Assembly (NCBI GenBank): GCA_015680685.1
Contig: MNCI01034769.1
Span: 955,604 to 1,019,603 of the forward strand
Source: Gnetum montanum
Taxonomy: Eukaryota > Streptophyta > Gnetopsida > Gnetales > Gnetaceae
Length of the DNA stretch: 64,000 nt
Direction of reading: 5' to 3'
The notes below the pieces were generated by a model. That model did no database searches. It saw nothing but the letters and a program-made list of their open reading frames with translations, and was not told the origin of the DNA. The position numbers and the translations under genes were made by a program. This document shows, piece after piece, positions 57,801 through 64,000 of this stretch (position 1 is the first letter of the stretch; the number at the start of each line of letters is the position of its first letter).

Positions 57801-59489
57801 CCCAGAGGTAATCACCGTCATCTCCTCAGACTTCTTCGTTGTTGTAGCAGTTTGCACACACAAAAAATTAAAAAAAAATATACAAAAACTCATATAAGTA
57901 GAAAATGGCATAAAAACAGGATCGATACTCGAACATGCAAGAAACCCACTATTTAGCTTACCAGGTTTAAACGACGATGGGAATGGTGGAAGATCCACCA
58001 ATACATCTTCAATGGTGATGAGTTTGAAGGGTGCCCAACCCTCATCCAACCAATCAAACTCCTTACATCTGTTGTAGAGCTAGGAGTACTGGGTTGGGTA
58101 GGTTTTGTATTCACCCCCGCATTGGCCTATCACACCTGTGCGCATATTCTTAACAGAAGAAAACTCCCACAACGCCATCCATGCCAAGGTCAACGCATCC
58201 GTGCCACTGTGAAGTCCATCCTTGTTGATAAAAAACCTGGTAACAAAAACACATAGTTAACATTTGCCTAGCGTAGCAAGTGTTGCATAGCATAGTGGAA
58301 TATGTTCACAAAACTCACCCGCTAGCACAGTAAACGGTTCCTGGTGGGTTTTGAAAACAAGTTCCCATGTGGCATGCAATAAACAAAGTGTTGTACAAAT
58401 GGTAATAATTGTATTCGAGCATCTCCCAGATCCAAGCTAGATGTCTCAAATTTTTTGAGCACTGACTGGATCCTTCTCCCTACCCACTCCCAATTGCTCC
58501 ATTGGTCAAAAACCTTAGAATATCCTAATTCATCCTAGGCAAGAGGGTTTCTCTCAATACAGCTACTACCTCCTCCAACAAGTGTGACCAAACAATCACA
58601 CTGAAGTGTTGGAGAAGAAATTGCAGGAAGTCATGTGCACCTTCCCAGAACTAGACTGCCTACTGCACTGCACGTGCATGGGGCAGAGGAATGTTGGCGA
58701 CTAATTCACTTAGGTAGCACAAGACCCCTATGATTTCTAGGATAATCAAGATTGGCTTTAGCACCATCCTGCATGACACAACGACCAATGTTAGCATCAT
58801 GTTTGAGTGGGATTCACATATAACATAGCAGAATTAGCACTTAGCAGATAGCGTAGCACGATTCTCTCCATGCATGTAGCATAGCAGAAAACGCGAAGGC
58901 AATAGCATAGTAGAATTAACCTAGCATAGCAATGAAAAGATAAACACACATCTTTTGACAAGAAAGGATTCAATGCGCTCCACTAGTTTCAATAAATATT
59001 ATGCCTGACAACATGATTCATAATACCTCGTGGTAGACGTGTATTATGCTGTCCAATCACACACATGGACAAATCCTCCTGAGCATCATACGCTACGCTA
59101 TTTGCATGTGGAGTTGCTAAAATCGCCTAAGCTTCTATGGCAAGCTAGCCGTAGCAATGGTGGTTTAGACAACATTGCATGAAACCCTAGCATAGTGCTC
59201 GTACTTCCATCATGGCCGAATTAGCAACAACAATGGTGTAATGGCCAAAATAACAACAAAACGATGACAGAAAGACATAGATTACATAACAAAAATTGCA
59301 GAAAATGAAAACAGAAAAAGCAGAAGCAATAACCGCAACATAGAAAAACAAAGGAGTGTAGCGACTTACCAGGTCAATGGGGTCTCCTCTTGCATAGGAA
59401 CGCACACCTGTGATACACACCCTAGGGTCTCCTTCATTTCGTCCACCTTGGTGAGTGCTAGGTGTTTGTGTTCCTTCCTAGGAGCCATT
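54898..59489 (-). pseudogene. antisense multi-exon gene of element D with FCP1-like domain
   Basis: It is the counterpart of 34804-39305. Exon 1 (59489-59370, MAPRKEHKH, then a 1-base insertion) ends at CCTG|GTAAGT. Exon 2 (58768-58319, 450 nt) lies between TCATGCAG and GCGG|GTGAGT. It encodes KPILIILEIIGVLC, WEGAHDFLQFLLQHF, VIVWSHLLEE, WIWEMLEYN, YNTLFIACH and QNPP. Exon 3 (58236-57962) lies between TTACCAG and CCTG|GTAAGC, with FFINKDGLHSGTDALTL, FDWLDEGWAPF and PPFPSSFK. Later exons: SGHHEANIYFKYGEVDETQRW (about 57830), SCFNMHHAFYIAFLRHFMEF (about 57220), SSLKWDPKQS to a coiled-coil-like part (55900-55400), and an acidic tail with TGA at 54898-54900. The HAD nucleophile Asp is Glu here. 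Stops in exon 2 show decay. A poly-G artefact lies within. Confidence 0.65.
56248..56273. other. poly-G run with one ambiguous base (assembly artefact likely)
   Basis: GGG, N at 56251, then 22 G. This is the only N in the window. The homolog C has no such tract at this place, so it is probably a closed gap or sequencing artefact within an intron of the antisense gene. The length is unreliable. Confidence 0.8.
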
Positions 59490-59689
59490 GTTTCGGTTGC
59501 AGGTTATTTCTTGCTTACTACGCTGAATCGCCTTGCTCTAGGATGGCACAATCGCTCTATGCTCTGAATGAAAGTTCTATGCTATTACAGTGAAAAGAAA
59601 CCTGCCATTTTCTCTACCCAATTAATGAGAGATTCCCCATAAAGCGTAGCATTCCCACATAGCATAGCAGCACTATATGCATTATGGCA

Positions 59690-60090
59690 GGTGGGCCCAA
59701 CCAAAAAATTTTGACCCACTCTAAACTAGCCGTTGGCCTTCACAAAAATAACTAACTAGATGGTTCACAAAGACCTTAAACTAGTAGCTTCGAACTTTTG
59801 CATTCAGATGATCCGCAAAGATCTTAAACTAGCAATTTCTAACCCACAGCTTCAATCTCATTAACGGTTCGTAAAGACCTTAAACTAGTACTTCCTAGTT
59901 TTGCTAGGTAGCCTGTTAGCGGTTTGTAAAGACCTTAAACTAATACTTCAAATTTAACCCGTTAGCGGTCCGTAAAGACCTTAAACTAATATTTCAAATT
60001 TAACCTGTTAGCGGTGCATAAGGACCTTAAACTAGTAGTTTTACGTTTTTGCACCCAGGCAGTCCGCTATGACTTTAAACTAGCAGGTTG
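59690..60090 (+). repeat. AAACTAGTA repeat block before RT of D
   Basis: Seven to eight copies of GTTCGTAAAGACCTTAAACT with variable ends lie at 40-55 bp spacing (59720-60080). It is directly upstream of the putative splice acceptor. Confidence 0.8.
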
Positions 60091-60204
60091 CGAATGTCAC
60101 ATCACATTTTTATAGTTAATTCAACTGTTCACATCTCATTGTTGCTTTACAAATGCTTACTATGCATGGTTCCTGCAAACATGTATCTCTTAACTAGGAA
60201 TTTA

Positions 60205-60218
60205 TCTCATTTTAGCAG
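60205..60218 (+). promoter_or_regulatory. putative splice acceptor before RT of D
   Basis: TCTCATTTTAGCAG precedes the RT frame, as in C (39866-39884). With the tentative donor at 54337, the intron would be 5.9 kb and contain the whole antisense gene. Confidence 0.5.
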
Positions 60219-61666
60219 GTTGAGCAAGAATGACAATGCACCACGATCTTTCTTCACTTCTATCTTTAATAGGTCCACACGGTAAGCTTGCAAGACAACT
60301 GAATCCTGAGTCAATAGACTGGGGATCATCTACAAATAGCATTGTAGTGTCCTTAGAAACATTCCTAGACTGGCCTAAAAGTATGATCAAAGCCTTAGAT
60401 TTAGAGGCTAGGGATGTAACTGAGGACCCTCTCATTGAGACGCCTATGACCACATCAAGGGGGGGAGATAAAAACATTAAAACTTAGCTCCCTCTAGATT
60501 CGTAGATGCACAAAGATGTAGCTAGGGTATTGTAGAACAACATCAAAGTATTCGTGTGGTCTTACAACGACATGCCGGGTTTATACCTGAGGCTTATACA
60601 GCACAACATTGTCTTAGATCCGCGAATGAAAGTAGTTAAGCAGAAGGCTCACAAGGCTAAGCCAGAGATTGCACTAGCTGTATAGGATGAAATCACCAAG
60701 CTCTATGAATCTGGTTTCATTCGAGCAGTTGATTACTCGGAGTGGATGTTGAACATCGTGGTGGTCTCTAAGAAAACGGGAGGAATATGTATCTGTATAG
60801 AATTCTGGGATCTGAACAAAGCCACGATCAAGGATGACTTCCCACTATTGAGTATTGATCAACTTATTGACACTACAGTTGGTCATGCTCTATTATCCTT
60901 TATGGACAGTTTCTCTGGCTACAACCAAATTTGCATCAAACCAGAGCATCAGTTAACAACAACCTTCATGATTCCATGGGGGACTTTTTATTATACTATG
61001 ATGTCCTTTGGGCTCAAAAATTCCAGAGCAACCTACCAGCGAGCCATGACATACATCTTTAGCAACTACATCTTAGAAATGCTGAACGACTACATGGATG
61101 ACATAGCAGTGAAATCTAAAGAAGCTTCTTATCATCGCAACGATCTAGGTGTAGTCCTCAAGTGTTTCCAGATGCACGATTTATGCCTTAACCTAAAAAA
61201 ATTCTTTGGGGTGAGAACCAGATGCATGTTAGGGTTTGTAGTATTGTAGGCTGGAATACGAGTGGACCCTGACAAAGTTAAGGCCATCGTTAACCTAGCA
61301 CCATGTACAAATCTTAAGGAATTGCACGGGCTACAAGGTAGAGTATAGTTCATCAAAAGGTTTATAGAAAAGTTGACTGACAAGATACACCCCATGCAAG
61401 ATATACTGAAGAAGAGGGTTAACTTTGAATGGACACCACAATGCTAACAAACCTTTAACCATTTGAAGGAAAAGCTTTTACACCTTCCAATTGTTTACCC
61501 ACCATAGAGGGATAAGCCATTCTTCATCTACATTGTCACCTTAGACACGTCTATCGTAGCACTGTTATGTTAGAGACGAGATGAGGGCTCTGAAATCCCA
61601 GTGTACTACCTAAGTCATGCATTGATAGCGTATGAGGCAAGATACAATGAGGTGGAGAGAAACTGT
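60219..61666 (+). pseudogene. pol of element D: RT and start of RNase H, cut by F
   Basis: The same frame runs from 60230 (MTMHHDLSS) to the break. RT shows RPR-like LIQHNIVLDPRMK, LNIVVVSKKTGGICICIEF, FMDSFSGYNQICIKPEHQL, FGLKNSRATYQRAM and an intact catalytic YMDD (61091-61102). The connection and RNase H follow: DPDKVKAIV, LHGLQGRV, FIKRF, FEWTPQC and VYYLSHALIAYEARYNEVE. At 61661-61666 (AACTGT) the LTR of F interrupts, at the point where C continues NSLALVF. Six or so stops interrupt the frame. The acceptor region and the first ATG do not agree in phase, so a small indel is likely. Confidence 0.8.
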
Positions 61667-62300
61667 TGTAGCGACCAAAAATGTCTGTGGCTAGAAAACA
61701 CCGAGAGGTCATCGGTCATTGATAGCCTTAACCCTATTTCCATGAGAGGGTCGTGCTGGATGGGATGGAAACAAGGCACCCTAAATGGTTTGGTCAATCA
61801 GACAAGGACTTAGTCAGTGTTAATATAACCTTTTGCAATAGATAATTTGAAAATGAGACTAATAGTGCAAAGTAATGCTTGAATGGAAAAGAGACAAAAA
61901 ACAATGTGAAATGCAATAGTAAATAGGAGACAAAGTAAAATGTAGTTAGAAAAATGCACTGCTTTGAAGCTACGACTTCGCTCTGTCAAGATGGATACAA
62001 TCAGTTGCACAACGCTAAGAAGTGCAGATATCCTAAGAGTAACCAAGACGTGTAGAGCAAGACAGCTGTGTGCTTGAATGTAGACTCAGGCATTAACAAT
62101 GTGAAGTGCTACCAAGGTGGTAGAAAAGAGTAGAACAAAATGCGAACTGAGAGTGCTAACTATTTACCATGTCAAATAGAAATCTTACAATGCTTAAGGT
62201 TATAGTGCTAACTCTTTTGCTTGTCAGCCAACAAAATTGTTAGCTGACCAAATTGCCAAGAAAATTGGACCTGGGACCCCTCGAGCATTGCTCATTGAGG

Positions 62301-62308
62301 CATTTATA
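62301..62308 (-). promoter_or_regulatory. TATA box of the F LTR
   Basis: TATAAATG on the minus strand is in the same position as in B and D, after a decayed G-box palindrome (GCACATGGCATCC). Confidence 0.55.
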
Positions 62309-62559
62309 GGACCAAGTGTGTGCGAAAGATGCATTTTGGATGCCATGTGCCCTAGGCTTATGCTAACCTATCTATGCTGCATGTGCCTGCATGACCATTG
62401 GGCAAGTCTACCATGCCATAATTACAACCTTGCCATGTTGTAATTGCACTGTCAGAGCAACAGTGCGATTAGGTGGAGTGCATTGATGTAGTGTAACTGC
62501 TTATCATGCTTTACTATGCTTTGTAGTGAATCAGGTTTGGTGTAGCATGGCATCTTGTT

Positions 62560-63080
62560 ACGCTGAGCTATGCTATGCAGCATAGCGTAGCATAACCGTA
62601 GCTTGGAGTAAGAATCTATGTCGTGTCCAACTACATGTGTTGGAAACCTGTGCAGTGTTTCGACTACTGGTTGCAGATTTGCTACACCACGCTACGCTAG
62701 TAGCGTAGCAGTTGGCCTTAATCGTAAAAAACGTCGACAATCTGCAAAATGTTGGCAATTTGCCAACTTTTCCTTTTGCAATGTGAACCTTGCGAACTTG
62801 CTGATCCCATCCTTTGAGATGCCTTCTATAACTTTCATAGAATTTCTATGCCTCGCTGTGCCATGTAGCTTAGCGTAGCGTAGCATTAAAAATGACCTGC
62901 TTTTGCCAAGTTCGCTGCTTTTTGATGGAAGGAGACATTGCTGAAGGACTTGAAGTTGGATGAGGGGACTAACCGTCTAGCTTTTGCTATGTTGTGCTAT
63001 GCTGCATAGCATAGCATAGCATAGCACTGTGCTTCTACAAATGTCTTCTGAAGTTTTCTACGCTACATAGTGTAGCAAAA
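62560..63080. repeat. CTACGCTATG palindromic repeat array in the F LTR
   Basis: There are inverted pairs of GCTATGCAGCATAGC type near 62570-62592, 62685-62710 and 62990-63030, as in B and D. Confidence 0.75.
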
Positions 63081-63354
63081 CTCTTTGACTTAGAAAACTT
63101 GCTGAAATGTTTTGCGCATTCTGAGCACTGCCAACAATTCCATGCATTGCTCCTAAGTGCATGGTCGACTAGGTGAACTACTTAGGTGGGAAGGCTAGAG
63201 AATCCGTTTAGCTTGTTGACACCTGGGGTAGAAAACTTGCCGAACTGGACAGTCTGATCATCAGAGCATCCATCTCTTGAAGAACTACTATAACGCCGCA
63301 TGAATTGAAAAGACCTGGTGAAGCAAGCATGCCTTCGATTTTTGGGGTGTTTCA

Positions 63355-63372
63355 TTGGTCCCTCTTTGTCGA
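63355..63372 (-). other. polypurine tract of element F
   Basis: On the minus strand, CGACAAAGAGGGACCAA precedes the LTR start, matching AACAAAGAGGGGCC of C. Confidence 0.75.
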
Positions 63373-64000
63373 CATTTGGAGAATGAGCCCAAGAGATGTT
63401 GACAAAGAATACGCAACACCACGGAAGACACGATGATAATGTTACTGCTCAGTGATTGTCAAGACATCGCTTGGTTGTGCTTGAGAGTGTTGCATTGGTT
63501 TTTGTAAGGGGAAATGGTGAAGTAGGGAGGAAGGAGGTTCAAGAAAAGGGTAAAGATGAGGTTTAGCAGGGTCCCTCGTCGAAGTGCTCATGAGAGAGTT
63601 GTTCGCATTTTCATCTTTACTTTCTTTGACCTTCGACCTCTTGTAGGATAGATGTTTCTTTCCCAGGATGAGTTGTGTTACATCTGTGTGGGGTTCTGAC
63701 CTGCCTATAGATGATTCCCATGTGACGAGCTGTGTTACGCATGTCATGGAATTTTCACTCTGAAGTAGCCAAGCTAGTTGAGGCACTCACTTCGTGATGC
63801 CATAGTATTTGCTACTGTGACAAGTTGTACTTTTGATCGCACCCTGTAAGCATGACGAAGAGCGAAAAAATCATGATGCAAAGGAAGGAAAAAAGTCTTG
63901 CTTGCTGCATATGTTGTTGAAGCTTTTGGACATCAGTGTTGGTGCCTGGTGTCCAAAGTAGGAAGGCCAGTAGCGGCCTTGGCAGCATCGGCGTGGCGGA
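63373..64000 (-). other. 3' internal noncoding region of element F
   Basis: It is similar in style to 44560-44900 of C (GTAACACAACTC phrases, pyrimidine-rich stretch). A 114-codon minus-strand frame (63786-63442) has no family resemblance and is probably chance. Confidence 0.5.

Larger units (their letters stand above)
48437..61666 (+). mobile_element. Tat/Ogre-like element D, inserted in B, interrupted by F
   Basis: In order: 5' LTR (48437-50298), primer binding site, gag, protease, AAACTAG block, antisense gene (54898-59489), AAACTAG block, and RT and start of RNase H to 61666. There the minus-strand element F begins. The remainder of D should lie right of the window. Its layout is the same as C, and its LTR resembles those of B and F. 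The flank GATGG (48432-48436) is its expected target duplication. Confidence 0.8.
61667..63354 (-). repeat. 3' LTR of element F (1688 bp)
   Basis: On the minus strand it starts TGAAACACCCC (63354) and ends GCTACA (61667). It aligns with the B and D LTRs, including the CTACGCTATG array and a TATA-like TATAAATG (62301-62308). Confidence 0.8.
61667..64000 (-). mobile_element. Tat/Ogre-like element F, minus strand, 3' end only
   Basis: Its 3' LTR (61667-63354) lies inside the RNase H of D, preceded on the minus strand by a polypurine tract and 630 bp of 3' internal sequence. The coding part and 5' LTR lie right of the window. The expected target duplication is ACTGT (61662-61666). Confidence 0.8.

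Noticed and set aside
61601-61813. 70-codon frame across 61667
   Set aside because: It joins RNase H of D to the reversed LTR of F; an insertion artefact, not a gene.
1-64000. tRNA, rRNA or other structural RNA genes
   Set aside because: No cloverleaf with conserved A and B boxes and no rRNA-like sequence was noticed on either strand.

Overview
This window looks like nuclear DNA from a land plant with a large, repeat-choked genome; a gymnosperm or other large-genome seed plant would fit, but the sequence does not fix the species. No intact host gene, tRNA, rRNA or CRISPR array was found. Almost everything recognisable is decayed Ty3/gypsy LTR retrotransposon, much of it nested.

Layout. (1) 1-6509: 3' part of an Athila-like element (H): gag, protease, RT, a stub of integrase, a 2-kb 3' region and the 3' LTR. 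(2) 6907-16295: element A, a Tat/Ogre-like element bounded by a perfect 5-bp target duplication (CTAAC). It holds gag and protease but no RT, RNase H or integrase. (3) 16301-26393: AT-rich DNA with a tandem duplication, a broken multi-exon minus-strand pseudogene that includes an FCP1/NIF-like phosphatase fragment, and a minus-strand Athila-like gag plus LTR (G). (4) 26394-64000: a nest of four Tat/Ogre-like elements whose LTRs begin TGAAACACC. Element B (from 26394) is split by element C (28987-45469) in its leader/gag and by element D (from 48437) after its protease. D is in turn interrupted within RNase H by a minus-strand element F (61667 to the window end).

The most interesting content is in C and D. 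Between protease and RT, both carry about 5 kb not needed for gag or pol. On the opposite strand this holds a multi-exon gene (C 34804-39305; D 54898-59489). Its first exons start with MAP, its second exon is 450 nt in both copies, and GT/AG boundaries are visible. Exons 2-3 resemble the FCP1/NLI-interacting-factor HAD phosphatase domain of plants; a coiled-coil-like region and an acidic tail follow. A conserved polypyrimidine-CAG just before the RT frame suggests that this block lies in a sense-strand intron, as reported for Ogre elements between protease and RT. The element would then carry an antisense, spliced, captured gene inside its own intron. Short AAACTAGCA repeat blocks lie on either side of this block and after integrase. 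Element A looks like the product of a deletion between two such blocks.

All coding regions carry stops or frameshifts, so nothing here is likely to be active now. Coordinates of decayed genes are approximate, and all comparisons were made by eye.
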